Below are positions 34,589 to 46,416 of a stretch of DNA of 64,000 bases, in pieces. Source of the DNA: Rhynchosporium graminicola (Eukaryota; Ascomycota; Leotiomycetes; Helotiales; Ploettnerulaceae); the NCBI GenBank assembly GCA_900074885.1, contig FJUW01000064.1, positions 1-64,000 of the forward strand. Direction: 5' to 3'. The position numbers and the translations under genes are program-made. Positions within the stretch are counted from its first letter, which is position 1. Every line of letters begins with the position of its first letter. The notes beneath the pieces are model-generated. The model was not told the DNA's origin. It saw only the letters and a program-made list of their open reading frames with translations, and did not search any database.

Positions 34589-36532
34589 TCATCTTTTCGC
34601 CTTCCCATCAACCCTCACATCCCTCCACATCCCAACCCACACGAATCCCCAAGCCAGCACGGCCGTAGCAGCAACACACATCCTAAGCTGCGCCATACCG
34701 TATGCCGCGATGATAGCATCTCTCACCTCGCTCCCGCGCTCATAGCTCAACTGCAGGGCCAAATCCTCATAGATCCTCTCCGCATCCGGCTTCGCATAAT
34801 CCGGCAGGTACAACCGCAGAGCCCTGGGCAGGGTATTCGTCCAAATCGCACCCGAGACGGCACTTCCGAGCGCTCCACCGACAGATGCGAAGAGAGACAG
34901 GAGAGCGAGTGCTGAGGGAAGCTGGTCGCGGGAGACGACGGCCATGACGGCCATTTGCTCGCAGATGACGATGGCGCCGCCGGCGACGGCTATGAAGATT
35001 TGGGCGAGCACCACGTAGATGATTGGTTGGTAGGGACGGCGGAAGTATGCCATTGTTAGACCGCCGACGAGTTCGAGGGGCACGGCTATCCAGGCGACCC
35101 ATTTGAAGCGGCCGGTCACGCGGATGAGGTAGCCTACTACGAGGCCGATCAGAGTGGCGACGATGGAGAAGATGTTATTGATGTAGCCGGCTTGGGAGAT
35201 GGAGAGGCCGTTCACGACTTGTAGGTAGGATGTGTAGTAGCCGTCGTAGCAGAAGAAGGCTATGAAGCGACTGGAACAGAGGAGGCAGCCGCCGAGCACA
35301 GTTCGATTTAGGAGAAGCGCGTAGGGTATGAATGGGCGAGGGGCGTAGAAACGTTCGTAGATGACGAAGATCAGGAGGAGGATTATGCCGAGAGAGATCA
35401 TGGTTAGGATTGATGGGGATGTCCAGCTGTTGGATTTGTAACCGGTTAGCGAAAATGGGAGGAGGAAGAGGATTAATCCAGCAGATAGGAGGAGCATTCC
35501 GTAGACTACACATATGTCAGTGATATAGACGAAACCCAAGGGTTTCTCTCATACCATCGAAATCCCGAGTATGATGCACAAGGCTCTCCTTCCAATTCCG
35601 TCCCGCCAACACACCAGTTTCTTTCCGTTTTGACTGATTGGCGATGAGTATCCAGTAGCAAGGCGCAGCAACCAAAGGCGTAATCACAGCGAAAGCAGCG
35701 AAAGTTCCTCGAAAGCCAATAGTATTAAACATAACCTCCGCGATCTTCGGACCGGCAAATGTAGTAGCGAGATATGGAGTTGCAGCCAGCGACATCGCCA
35801 GAGCTCGATTCTTCAGGGAAGAAATGTCGGTGATGACTACTTGGAGCACATAGTCCATTCCACCGATGCCTACTGCATGGAAGACCTACAGGAATCAGTA
35901 TGGAAATAGTGCTTCCGAGCTTATCACTCTCGCGAATTTGCTCATGGAAAAGCGTACCTGTGACACAGCGTAGGTCTCCACGTTCTTGCAGACTGCCATA
36001 AGCAATAATCCAATCGACCCGATCAACGTCATTAAAGCAAATCCTTCGGCTCGTCCCCAGAGGTCCAATGACTTCGCGATGGGAAGTTTCAATATCCCGC
36101 TCATGATGCCCGACACTATCCCTATGACGGGTATCAGAGAATGTGCTGAGAAATCACTGACGACGTAAGCCATGAGGTTTGAAGTGATTTGACTTTGCAG
36201 TGCATTGAGGGCGATAATAAGTAGTATACTGTCAGATATCTGATTAGCATTCTGCGAAGATATGGTCTCTGCCAAGGGAGTCACGAAGTGAAAGTTTGTG
36301 CTTACAAAAAATAGGTTAAATTTAATGATTTTTGCGACATCAGAGTCCCGATCTCTTCCACTATGGGCACACTATCCGGTGTGTCTGAATTTCGTCCATC
36401 GCGATCGTGTTTGTTTAGGTCATTGGCGCTTTCTTCATCGCTGAGCAAAGGCGTGTATTCAGATGAAGTGCTTGCCACTTTATTCTTGATCGAGTCGAAA
36501 CTCGGGCTAATGACGGGCTTCTGGACCCCCAT
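34589..36532 (-). CDS. MFS siderophore-iron transporter (SIT1/ARN/Mir type)
   Basis: Imports ferric siderophores by proton symport at the plasma membrane or vesicles. Four exons: 36306-36532, 35958-36228, 35555-35885 and 34589-35505, with introns of 77, 72 and 49 nt, all phase-consistent. The product has 581 residues and about 14 hydrophobic segments. The N-terminal 75 residues are hydrophilic and acidic. Signatures include LKLPIAKSLDLWGRAEGF (loop 2-3), VFHAVGIGGMDYVLQVVITD, ISSLKNRALAMSLAATPYL, GPKIAE, NWTS-like SNSWTSPSI, CYDGYYTSYLQVV, and the late GYINNIFSIVATLIGLVVGY. The extracellular loop near YLPDYAKPDAERIYEDL is also typical. Intron 1 interrupts the first membrane segment. No siderophore biosynthesis gene is near. 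Confidence 0.92.
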
Positions 36533-37965
36533 GGCGACAATAATGTTCGTACGAGCGCACAAAACTTCTCTTCGTCAGCAATTACCCAGGACCTCAAACT
36601 TCAACAAACTTACTGTACACGCAGAATCCGAGGGGTCTTCAAGATCTTATCTAATCTCAGATCAGATCTTCCCTGTCATGCAGCCGTGCCAAACCCCATT
36701 CGAAACATCCGGAATTCGGCCTATTGGATGTCTCTCCCCGTCAATGTGCTGGCACCGGGCTTCTAGACCACAGTTTGATGCTCTCATTGGCTGCGAAGGG
36801 TGGGAAAAGTGAGTAAGTGGATCGATGGATTAGATAAGATAGGCCATCGGATTAGATCATCTGATAACTCTGACTCTTTCTTCCCGCCATTTTCCCCCGT
36901 CACTTCCCGCCACTTGACATACCCGGTGCCCCCGCTCATGTATCCGGTCTCGCACGCGTCTGACTTGTATTTACCTTGTCGAATGGGCGTCTTTTCCGAG
37001 GGTCTTTCGATGCCAGCTCGTCTCTAACGGGTTAAACCTCATCCTCGGCGGATCAAAGTGGATCTAGCTCGACCCTAGGTATGTGCGCGAATTGGCCGCA
37101 GGTAACCGTGGGTATGTCTTGGAGAATTCAAAGGCAAACGGCAGCTCTTGAAGAAGCTAGACTTTTCTAATTGTTTGTCTTTCATATACCACAAGTCATC
37201 TTGACAGAATGGAGTGGCAGTACTAGATAGCCGCGAACGTGGGACGAGGTCAAGGAATTTCAAGAAAAGGAGAGCTGTGACAAAGAAGTCGACGACGAAG
37301 GATGAAATTCAACTTGGTCATGTACACATGCTCAAGTTAAGTGTAAGTCTAGTTCAAGGCCAATTTCGAAGTCTCACATCAACCTCAAAGCATACTGTAG
37401 GTCAAGATTATTGTCAAATTGCATTGCTGGCTAGGTACACGCTCCACCGCAGCGCTTAGTCCCTGCTATAAAACTGCCAAGTGCTCCAGATCATGAAAAG
37501 CAGAGAAATGAACCAACTGGCAACGTCTTCCACTATTTCCCCCAGGTGTATCGCGAGCATCTTATCGTTGTGAGACGGATTCGATTCGAAGCGCATAAAC
37601 AGCTGTTGTGCCAAAGCGGAGAGCCGAGAATCTGAACATGCACATGAGGCGAGAATGTGACGCGGAAAGAGGAGATCGATAACACAAATGAATCGAGGTA
37701 CATGAGCACCGAGGAGCAATGCTAGCAGAGCTCATGCGGGAAGTTTCCGGGATCCCATTCGAATTTAGTCCCGGAGACATGATGCCTCGTTGACAAATTC
37801 GAAACTCGGCCAGTGAGCTGTTTAGGGAGGATGCATTCCATGATTCGAGTGAGATGAGAAAGAGTTGAGAGAAGCTGGAGTCAAAGAAACTGAATAGGTC
37901 CTTTGAATCACTTCGCATTCTCTTTGTCGGTAAGCTCATCGTATCAAGACTTCTGCGATGGAAGT
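36533..37965. other. Intergenic, 5' of the siderophore transporter
   Basis: No supported gene. About 36650-36665 holds overlapping palindromic ATCTAATCTCAGATCAGATC-like sequence, and 36828-36862 carries several GATTAGAT/GATAAGATAGGC copies. The GATA core (GATAAG at 36834 and neighbours) is a candidate site for an SreA-type GATA iron repressor, which controls this transporter class. That is inference from family knowledge, with no direct evidence. Confidence 0.4.
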
Positions 37966-38951
37966 TCAGGCATCATCATCATAGAGGCTGCCAGAATTTC
38001 AGTCAGTGGATCGTTCTGGTAGAACGAAGAGCAAGCATTTAAAGAAGGGATGTGCTTACTCATTACGCTCCAGATCAATAGCGCCATGCTCAGGATGCTC
38101 CGGACCACCCAACTGCTCAGTCTTGAACTGATAAGCACGAGACTCATCACCATCATAGCCAGCCTCCTCCTGCTTGACTATGCGCTGGCGCTTCGCACCT
38201 GGTTGGCCTGGACGACCTGAGCGGGGGGGTAATTCATCATCATCATCATCATCTTCCATATCCGCAAAGCCTTGGGCAGGTCCGATAGGAGTAAAGAGAC
38301 GACGGGTAGGAGTGCCGAGGCCGGCTTCCTTCTTGACGGAGGATCTCTTGCGGGGAGTAGCAAGCTTGCGCTGGATGAAAGGAGATTTGCCACCATTGTT
38401 ATCGGCAGGAGAGGTGGGATCAAGGGTGGAGCCCTGCTTGGCAACTCTCTTGATCTTCTGGAAGTGTTGGCTGAGGGAAGTGTTAGCTTTTGCGCATGAA
38501 TTTGGAGTGAAGATGATTCGAAGATGATATCAAGAAGTTCGGTTTGGGAATTTTAGTTTGACATTCCAGGCAAAAGACTTGGAGAGAAAGATAGGGCACG
38601 TAACATTCATGATACCAAGGTGCAGGAGGGCACATAGGGAGGGCAGATATGAAAGTGCATAAAGGCGTGCAGATCATTTCAAGTTCGAGGTCTGTAAATC
38701 TCGACTTCGAGATTGAGATTTAAGTCGCAATATCTTTCCAAGCTGATCAGAAGATAAAGCGCGAGTACTTGAACAAAGAACGGGAGTTGGATGTGCACTA
38801 ACCGGCAAGCCTCATGAGAGAAGGTGTAACCTTTGGTCTGCAGGTTTCGAGCAACCTCTGGCCATGGAATTGACTTTCCCGAACCACCCTCTTCGATGAT
38901 TGTCAAGAGCATGTCTCTATCGGCATCGCCTGTCCAAGTTGAACCAGGCAT
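37966..38951 (-). CDS. Small Myb/SANT-like nuclear protein
   Basis: Three exons: 38803-38951, 38060-38470 and 37966-37987, giving 193 residues. The 332-nt first intron (GTTAGT donor, GCTAACAC branch, CTCAG acceptor) is long for a fungus but phase 2 on both sides. The domain at residues 5-58 reads STWTGDADRDMLLTIIEEGG, WPEVARNLQTKGYTFSHEACR and QHFQKIKR. This is a Myb/SANT helix pattern with the tryptophans and the 'H-ACR.HF.K' third helix. The rest is basic and Pro/Ser-rich, then acidic (DDDDDDE), with a likely nuclear signal (PGAKRQRI). A 7-codon last exon encodes DLYDDDA. It is a probable DNA-binding protein with unknown target. Confidence 0.7.
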
Positions 38952-40630
38952 GATGTATAGTGATGATAGTATTTGTGGATGTCGATGCGTATGGATGAAA
39001 TTGTGGAGTGGAGTTATGCAAAGGTGGTGGCGTGGCAAGATGTGTGTTCGAAAAGGTAGGAGGGAAGATTAACGAAAGATAGGAGGCAGATAGCATCAGG
39101 AAGTTGTTCGCTTAATGGAGGAGGAAGGCGGGGCTGATTATTATTCACCATAGTCTTTTGCTACCTGATTTATACTATAGTAAGATATTTTTCCACCTAA
39201 AATAAATCTATATGCTTCACCTTTCTCGAAGTTCCTTAGCGTACCGCCGCCGTCTTCGATCACGCATCAGAAGCGATCGAGATCCGAGCAATTCAGCTTC
39301 GAGATCATCAAGTCAACACCAGCCTATTGATTTCACTCTGCTCAGCTCAAAATGAATAATGTGTCACTTCCACCGCGCCATTGCATTAAATCACCGCTTT
39401 ACTTTGTTCTAAAACATGCAGGTTTCCATTGCCATTATTTTCCATCACCAAAGAGTTAGCCTGCCTCGCGGCCCCAGTCACCCAAGTCCCCGGATCACGC
39501 TTTGATGCAAGGGCGGACCAAAACATACAAGCGAGGCGGCATTATGCAGGTCCAGTCCCTGACACGATTTATCAATTGGCACAAGAACCAATCAAGAAAT
39601 CATACTTCCACAACAACATTAACTTTCTTTTTCCTAGAGCATTCATGACGATAATTAATCCAAAGTGGACAAAGAAGAGTGCCGCTTTGTCCTTGGTTGT
39701 CTGGCCATCACCGCTTGTTCTATTGTCTGTCTGTCTGTCTTGTGCCCTGGCTAGCGTCATGCACGCACTTTACACGAAAACAGCTGATATCGAATGGAGC
39801 TGCAGCTATCCCAACAGCCCAGCGGAAAAGAACCACTATCCCCCAAACCAACAGCTCTGATCATCGCCAATTCAATCATTCTGAGATTAGGAGGGCAATA
39901 AAGTTCTATCTCCAGGCAACAGTCTCGCGTCATAGCAAGCCATCGTGAGCCATTTCCTCAAGTATCAACCCCAACAGTCAAAGCTTAAAGCTCCCCCTCC
40001 TATCAACTTCTTCCCCCCTCTTTATCTCACGCATTAGATATGCAGAGCATCTGCGCACTCCCTTCTCTTTCCCCCTCCTTCCAGATGGAATCCTTGTGTC
40101 TCTGGGAAAGGAACAGAATGTGAGCTAAAAGTAGTCAATTTCTCATTCATGCACGCACTCACAGCCAAATAAAGAGGAGAAGTGTGAATGGATGAGGATA
40201 GTCTTAAGTACCCCTCTGAATGTGAAGAGCATTCGAGATACTGAACACCTTCTCACCGCCTGATTCTGAAGGGAGCATTCTGTGAGACTTTGCTCTTGGA
40301 TTTCCTGAAAGTCGAATTCAAGAGGAAGAAGTTCAGTCGCTGTGATTTTTTGGAAGGCATGTAGAATTGTTGAAGTATTGGAAGCTTCGCACTCTCGAGA
40401 AGTCGGATCGCACATCCAAATAACAGGAGGAAGAATCAGACACTTGCGCCGAGTGTTCCGAATCCACGGACACCTTCTTCACATAAGTTGAGATCATCAA
40501 CTCGGCCAATCAACATCCCCAATTCGTTGACCAAAGGGCACAGTGTTACCTCCAACATTACATACCTCTTTGAATACCCCATACCAAACTTCAAGTAGTC
40601 AAGCTGGCGAGCCTACGGAGAGCACAGAAT
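38952..40630. promoter_or_regulatory. Divergent intergenic region between two Myb-like genes
   Basis: These 1.68 kb lie between genes read away from each other. They contain a (GTCT)n tract near 39725-39742 and no supported gene. The 39429-39860 frame is low in recognisable features. The stretch at 39130-39210 is locally AT-rich. Confidence 0.45.
39725..39742. repeat. Tetranucleotide microsatellite (GTCT)n
   Basis: Four to five tandem GTCT units lie in the intergenic region between the two Myb-like genes. Confidence 0.8.
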
Positions 40631-41894
40631 ATGCAGAACGACAATCCCATCACGAGACTGCTATACGCGATACTCAGTCAGAAATGTCTCAAAGACGTAC
40701 GTTTGTCCTCTTCACTCATCACTTGCTCGCTTACATCCGATTCATCAGAACAACAACTCATATTCAGCTATCTGTACTATGCTGTTCATTTTCATGAATC
40801 CCGAGCTAATCCCTTCTCATCTTCAGATAAATTGGGACAAGGTAGCCAGCCATCCACTCCTCGAGCCCGAAGACGACAAGGAGAAAAAGATAAACGGCCA
40901 CGCGGCACGTATGCGCTACTCGCGCTTCAAGAAACAGATGGACGCCGCATGTGGAGATATTCCTCCTCCCACGCCTCGAAAACCACGGAAGAGTCGCGTG
41001 GAGAAGACGAAGAGTCCGAAGAAAGAGAAGCGAGCCCCTGATGAGATAAAGCGAGAATACGAGAGTCAGCGCGAAAGAAACGGGGAGGGGAGAGTCAAGT
41101 CTGAGTTCGTGGATGGGAGGGAGGGGACTGGCGAGAGCTTGGATATGGGTTCCATAAATTCATCTGCTGTTGAGCTCGCACAGCGAGATCTCGCTTCTGG
41201 GTTAGGTCTCGATCGCGGCATGTCTCACACAGGCCAAAACGTCCGCCATCCCAATACTCTACACTTCCCAGACTTAGATCCCATTCAGATCAAGCGAGAG
41301 CGAAAGCCCAGTACCAACACCTTACAATCCGGAGGTCTCTCCGCCCATTCTCAGCCTCAATCCCACTCATACAGCAACTCACCACTTCGCGGCTTCCATC
41401 CAGATTTCCACTCGGCTTCTCACGTCACGTCTTCAGTCTCAAACAGTACCCTGCCTAACACGCCACGAATGTGCATCGAAGAGCAGGAGTACTCACCAGC
41501 TCATAGTCCATCTTCTCACTACGCGCATCCCTCCCACATACATACCCACCCCGGTCCCAGTCACCGCAACACCTACGACCTTCGCACTGAAGAGAATTTC
41601 ACGGAGGATATGGAGGTAGATCTCGACGAGATGATGCATAGTTTTGAGATGCCGAGCCAGAATGGCCATGATGGACACGAGCTATACACTTCGATGATGA
41701 ATGATAGTGCGTTTGCCTTTGGCATGGGTGGTCCGGGATTGGGGTTGGGGATGGGGATGGGTGGGGATAGTTTTGACGAGTTCTGGAGTCAGGATAATGG
41801 GCATGGTGAGGGCGGCGGAGTGAGGGATGAAGTGGTTGAGACTGTGAGTGTGAAGAAGGAGGCGAGGTGGGAGGAAGGAGATCGTCGTGTGTAA
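40631..41894 (+). CDS. Myb/SANT-like putative transcription regulator
   Basis: Exons 40631-40696 and 40827-41894, with a 130-nt intron (GTACGT donor, GCTAATC branch, TTCAG acceptor, phase 0). The product has 377 residues. The N-terminal domain spans the junction: ITRLLYAILSQKCLKD, INWDKVASHPLL, then NGHAARMRYSRFKKQMD. This gives three helices in the same arrangement as the divergent neighbour. A basic segment follows (PRKPRKSRVEKTKSPKKEKR). The long C-terminal half is rich in Ser, His, Gln and Pro. It ends in an acidic and Gly/Met-rich stretch (MGGPGLGLGMGMGG, DEFWSQD) that could act as an activation region. Two IKRE/VKKE-like motifs (IKRERK, VKKEAR) resemble sumoylation sites. Its target is unknown. 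Confidence 0.72.
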
Positions 41895-42254
41895 AGGCTG
41901 GTGGAGATCTGGATCATTTACAGTATGGTTAGGTCGCCTTGTTGTGGATAGGCAATGGCGTTGGGTTTCTGCTTGATATTGGTGCGAGACACGAGAGCTT
42001 CCTTATTAAGATGCAATCGATCGGCATAGTCACTTCGATTTCGGTACTAGCCAGCATCTTCATTGCTGTCTCTCTGCAGTTATGGGGGATTTATGATGAC
42101 TTTGCGACAGCCCCATTACGGGCAGTCGTGGAAATCTTGGCAGAGTTAAACCTCCACAAGATCTACTAGGATGTCTACTCTGAAAAGATCATTTGAAAAT
42201 CCGTTAAACAACATCTCAATCTCATCGACAGGATGAGCGCGAGGAATACCATTA

Positions 42255-42611
42255 TCAAACATACCACTGTGACCGCACGAAAGTGAGGCGTATCTTTACA
42301 ACGCGTCCGAGGCGGTCTTGTCCCCGTGATGAAACAAGCCCGCACCAGCCCATGAGGTGCTTCCACGTATTTTCCCGGGCGTGAGACTCTTCACAGCGAC
42401 CTGGCTCTGCACCATACATCCACTCGACAAAAAGCTTGAATACTGCGAGATCGTCCTTGTCAAGTGTCGTCTCTTTCGCATTTCCTTCAGTGAAATTGCC
42501 CTGGAATACCTCGGGTAAGAAAATCGACTTGTTGCAGACCACAGCTTCGTGTATAGTCCAATGCACTGTTTCCGGCCCAACGTAGATCGTGACCATTTCT
42601 TTTGATCTCAT
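42255..42611 (-). pseudogene. Truncated BTB-domain gene
   Basis: The frame reads MVTIYVGPETVHWTIHEA, CNKSIFLPEVFQGNF and LAVFKLFVEWMYGAEPG. This is a BTB fold closely resembling the genes at 32893 and 43514. After about residue 85 the similarity stops, the frame runs into non-BTB sequence and ends. The helical tail present in the paralogues is missing, so decay is likely. ATG 42611 follows a CAGCTAG that could be an acceptor. A phase-unmatched coding-like segment (SFRLPNRRDEKFKDIDE) at about 42680-42760 may be a former upstream exon. It could be a short functional protein, but I favour a relic. Confidence 0.6.
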
Positions 42612-43513
42612 CTAGCTGGGCGGGTATCAGTTGTGCCTGGCAGAGGACGGGGAAAGGGGAACCGTACTCGTCGATGTCCTTGAATTTCTCATCCCTGCGA
42701 TTCGGGAGCCTAAAGGATGCCGTGGAGGAGTCTGGCCAGAGGGATATGGTTTTAGAGATTATTGGCGTGTTTTGGGGTTATGAATAGATTATCTGTTGCT
42801 TGTAGTTGTCAAAATATTGAACTGTACACATAGCTGATAGCTGGAACTCACGTCGATGCTAGTTTCACTTCGTCAAAAGGAAAACTTCAAGTTTCCGCGA
42901 CTCCAATCAGGAGCGGTGACTTTTAGAATACTTGTGTAGATCATAGAGCAATAGACTTTGAGTAGAAGATGCGTCTATGCATCTTTTGGTGATGGGAGAG
43001 GAAAGCAGTACCCGTGTTTGAGCCTTCGTATTCTGGCATAGTATCAAGCGAAGTCTATGTCAAAGACTTGAGTGTTCCTACCTTCTCCAAATGTATTGCA
43101 TTTGCGTGAGCATCGTAAACAGTCACCTAGCTCCGAAAACAAAGGATCATGAGTACATCATACACATCATAGCTTTGCTCTCCCTAAAATTGGAGATCTT
43201 CTACCTAGAAAGAGCGCTCGTCTTGCGGGGTGCTAAAGCATTTTTGTCTTCAAAAACCATATTAAGTATGGTGGTCTGTGGTGAAGCATCGTCATCGAAA
43301 TTTGGTAAAAGTTCCGAAGTCCCTGTACCACGTCACTTCAGGTAGGGAAAGTCTCATAAAAGTCTCATGTGGATTTCCTTCTCAAGAGTGGCCTTTCATT
43401 TCTTTCGCAATTATACGAAAGTAGTTTTTGTGGACAAGTTGGGTTTTCCGGCACGCACCCTGAATCATGCCCTTTAGTCCTCAAGTGCCCGACGAGAATC
43501 ATCCTAGACTATG
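42612..43513. other. Intergenic region between BTB gene copies
   Basis: No supported gene other than the possible relic exon near 42680-42760. The frame at 43091-43345 has no recognisable domain. Confidence 0.45.
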
Positions 43514-44391
43514 TCACATAACCAACCGGGAGCGATCTGAATCGTCATCTATGCTCTCTCCAACGTCTCCTTCGACTGAAACGGGCTTGGATCCATGAGC
43601 AGAGCACGATAACATACCACATGAATTCTCTGGTCTTTGCTTGATGTGATCCTTTATATCTCGAGAGACAAGTTCCGCAAACAGTGAGTTGCTTCCCATC
43701 AACTTTCCCCAAGACTCGAAGTCCTCGAAGTCCCAAGTCATAAATCGGTTGACTGCGACATCAACGATATGAGAACGAAACTCCGAATCCGGGTCGCCAT
43801 TTTCGAAAATGAATTTGACCTCTTCGGAACTCAGATCATAGGTAAGGCTAATGTCCATTTTGCAATTTTCTTCGTAGTTGCGCCAAGACTCAAGAGCCAG
43901 GTCTTTGAGCTCGCTCATTCCGAGCTTTTCTGCGAAGATTTCAAGGCCATACCAAGTAGTGAGGTGTTCTTCGGGCACCTCCCACTCAGGTTCGAGGGAG
44001 TGTGCGAAGGAGGAACCAGAGGCATAGTTGCTCGAGGGGAAGTTTGCATAGACATAGTCCACAAATTTCTCGAAGACCGCCGGATCATCTTCCACAAGGT
44101 GCGTTGTTTTGGTCAAGGTCTCTGAAAATCCGCCCTGGAAAGCATCCTTAAAGAACTTTGAAGCGTTGCAGAGCACGGCCTCATGTAAGAGCCAGGCGAC
44201 CTTTTCAGGACCGACGTGAGTAGTGACCATTCCTGTGGATCGAGTCAAGCTATAGAGTTTTAGCATTTGATGGAAAGGATCTGACAGCCGACGTACCTTC
44301 CAACGCCCTTCACCTCGACAACATGCTCGCGACTGGGCATCTTCGACTTCTCTGCGGCAGAATCATCGATGGGCAAGTCGAATAAGTCCAT
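43514..44391 (-). CDS. BTB/POZ domain protein
   Basis: Exons 44297-44391 and 43514-44249, with a 47-nt intron (GTACGT donor, CTATAG acceptor, phase 2). The product has 276 residues from Met 44391 (MDLFDLPIDDSAAEKSK). The BTB domain at about 38-125 reads MVTTHVGPEKVAWLLHEAVL, CNASKFFKDAFQGGFSE and PAVFEKFVDYVYANF. The conserved helical tail follows (TTWYGLEIFAEKLGMSELKD), then an acidic end. Upstream of 44391 the frame stays open across a second likely intron (GTGAGC donor, CTGCAG acceptor near 44415). It runs into a segment PERTNDNRSPRLHKNYQRTL at about 44490-44560, so the true start may be further left in transcription. Confidence 0.8.
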
Positions 44392-44834
44392 GATAGCGGT
44401 AGAAGGGGGTTTGACTGCAGAATGTGAGTGATTTCACCTTGACGACAATGCAAGCTGTCGAAGCTCACCAGTAGAATTGAACTGATCGACTCCGAGGCAG
44501 ACCAAGGTGCGCTGGTAGTTTTTGTGGAGCCGGGGGCTTCTGTTGTCGTTCGTACGCTCGGGAAGATGACGGAGGAAGTCTGGACTGAAAGTAGGTGGCC
44601 AACAACTTTCATTACTGTCGCATGGTTATACGCTAGATGGGATTTTCATGCTAGGCTCCCCACAAGTGGAAGCGAAGTCAATAGTAGGTAAGCATTCACA
44701 AGATTTACTAAGAGAATGAGGAGTGGTGAGTAAGCAGAGCAAACTGCGCCCCGATTGCAAGCAATAGAAGATTTCAATATCAGGATTATTTTCAGGTTTT
44801 CAATAATTCATCAGCAACCTAGCTATTTTCAGTT
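44392..44834. other. Spacer with possible 5' exon of the BTB gene
   Basis: About 44468-44600 on the minus strand is open and phase-compatible with the BTB gene. It has no in-frame ATG, so another upstream exon or a non-coding leader is needed. The remainder is 3' flank of the glycosidase gene. Nothing else is supported. Confidence 0.4.
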
Positions 44835-46416
44835 TCAAACAAACTCGAAAGCATAGGCAGTGCTCGCCGTTTCAGGCTGTACGTGGAAAGTGATCTGAGT
44901 TCGTGGTTAGTCAGCATCAAATTCTTGGAGAAAGTATAGCAAACGGAGTCTCACCTGATCATTTTCAATGATGTGCCCATAGACTCCCAGATCCACAGGT
45001 GCACCAGCCTGCCCGTACTTTCCATTGTTGTCAAATCGTCGCGTTCGGATGTTCACACTTCTAGAGCTCACGCCCACGGCACTGAGTCCAGTGACGGTGA
45101 TATCGTACAACCCAGTTGTCCCTCGAGTGCCAGCCAAGATCTTCACTGTGTTTGCAGCACCGCCTCGAGTAGCATATACATCAAAAATGCCATCTGCAGA
45201 GCCGGACGTAGCAACACGCTCGCCAGTCATCGAGCTTGCGTAGTACTTGTATACCTGCCACTCACCTACCGACCAGTAGCCTGTCCCTGATGGCTCATAC
45301 GTTGCATTACCAGCTCCAGGCTTCCCAAGCATGTTTCCAAGGTAGTCATGTAGCTCATAAGCGGAAGCCCAGTTGGCGCGCAAGCCTTGAATGTTGTAAC
45401 GCTCAAGTCTAGAAATGAACCATGCTCCAGTTGAAGGAATTTGTTCAGCTGGCCCAGCGTACTCGTTGATGGCCTTTGGTTTATCTGGCAGCCCGTACTT
45501 CTCGCGCCATTGCGTGAGAACTGGCAAAGTTTTGACCGGATCGTAGCTGGTCTCGAGATTGTGCCAGGTGTAAATATCAGGAACACTGTCGTTCGAAGTT
45601 ATAAAAGAGCCAAAGGCATCCCACCATGTCATGTTTCGATCAGGTGGCGTAGCTACTGATGGACCGGTGATAATGGTGCCTGGGAGTTCTTTTCTAAGAT
45701 TATATTTAGATTAAATGTGTTCTCCTCATACGTGAGATTTGACCTACCTGAATCTGTGATATGCATTTCCCCACATTTGTACCCACTGCTCTGGGGATCT
45801 CGCCCAAAAGTTTGAGACATCTGGCTCGTTCCATATATCGAGATCCAATCCCTCAATCATATCATTTGCCTTCAGACTCGAGATGAGTCGTGTTAAGAAA
45901 GCGTTGTAGTTCGTAAAGTCATTGTTATCACCGGGAAAGACCGTGTCAGAGCTCTGGAGGGAATCAGCGCCCCAGAGATCATGGACGAGAAGGATAAAGC
46001 GTGCACCGAACTTGCGAGATGTGCGATAATTGGACAGAGCAGATACAAATCGATTCTGTAATTTCACCTCGTGTTAGTCACCATATATTTTCATACCTTA
46101 AAAGTATATTGTGACTTACATCGAACTCCTCAGGTCCGAAAATCCAGCCTCTGCTTGGCTCCGGAAGCTGCGCCCCTCCTGCCCGGCAATAGTTGAACTT
46201 GATGTCGGTAAAAAAATGGTCTGGGATCTGAGTTGAGACCGAGGATCCATTATCTGGGATACCGTAGATAAATCCCGAAGCCAGCTGGGATGGCGCTCCG
46301 GATGTTTGACCTAAGGATACAGTTGCTGTGCCCAGTTGTCTTTTTTCTGTTGCTGGTGTAGCGCAAACGCAAATAGCTAGATTTACAACACCGGCGACGG
46401 TACTCAAGAAATGCAT
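44835..46416 (-). CDS. Secreted clan GH-A glycoside hydrolase (GH39-like)
   Basis: Four exons: 46120-46416, 45748-46055, 44955-45693 and 44835-44894. Introns of 64, 54 and 60 nt carry CTAAC branches; all phases agree. The product has 467 residues. It opens with a signal peptide (MHFLSTVAGVVNLAICVCAT) and a possible Kex2 site (EKRQ). The TIM barrel has the clan A acid/base in DIWNEPD (Glu176) and a nucleophile in AINEYAG (Glu279), 103 residues apart as expected. A C-terminal beta domain follows, with the short last exon ending TASTAYAFEFV. I cannot fix the family beyond GH39-like; xylosidase or arabinosidase activity is plausible. It lies divergent to a sugar permease. Confidence 0.82.

Noticed and set aside
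34412..34915. 167-codon plus-strand frame with many His and Pro
   Set aside because: Most of it is antisense to the last exon of the siderophore transporter, and it has no recognisable domain.
34589..36532. Possible siderophore biosynthesis cluster around the transporter
   Set aside because: No NRPS, ornithine monooxygenase or acyltransferase gene is present within the window.
39429..39860. 143-codon plus-strand frame containing the GTCT repeat
   Set aside because: No domain, includes a microsatellite, and overlapping frames are also open.
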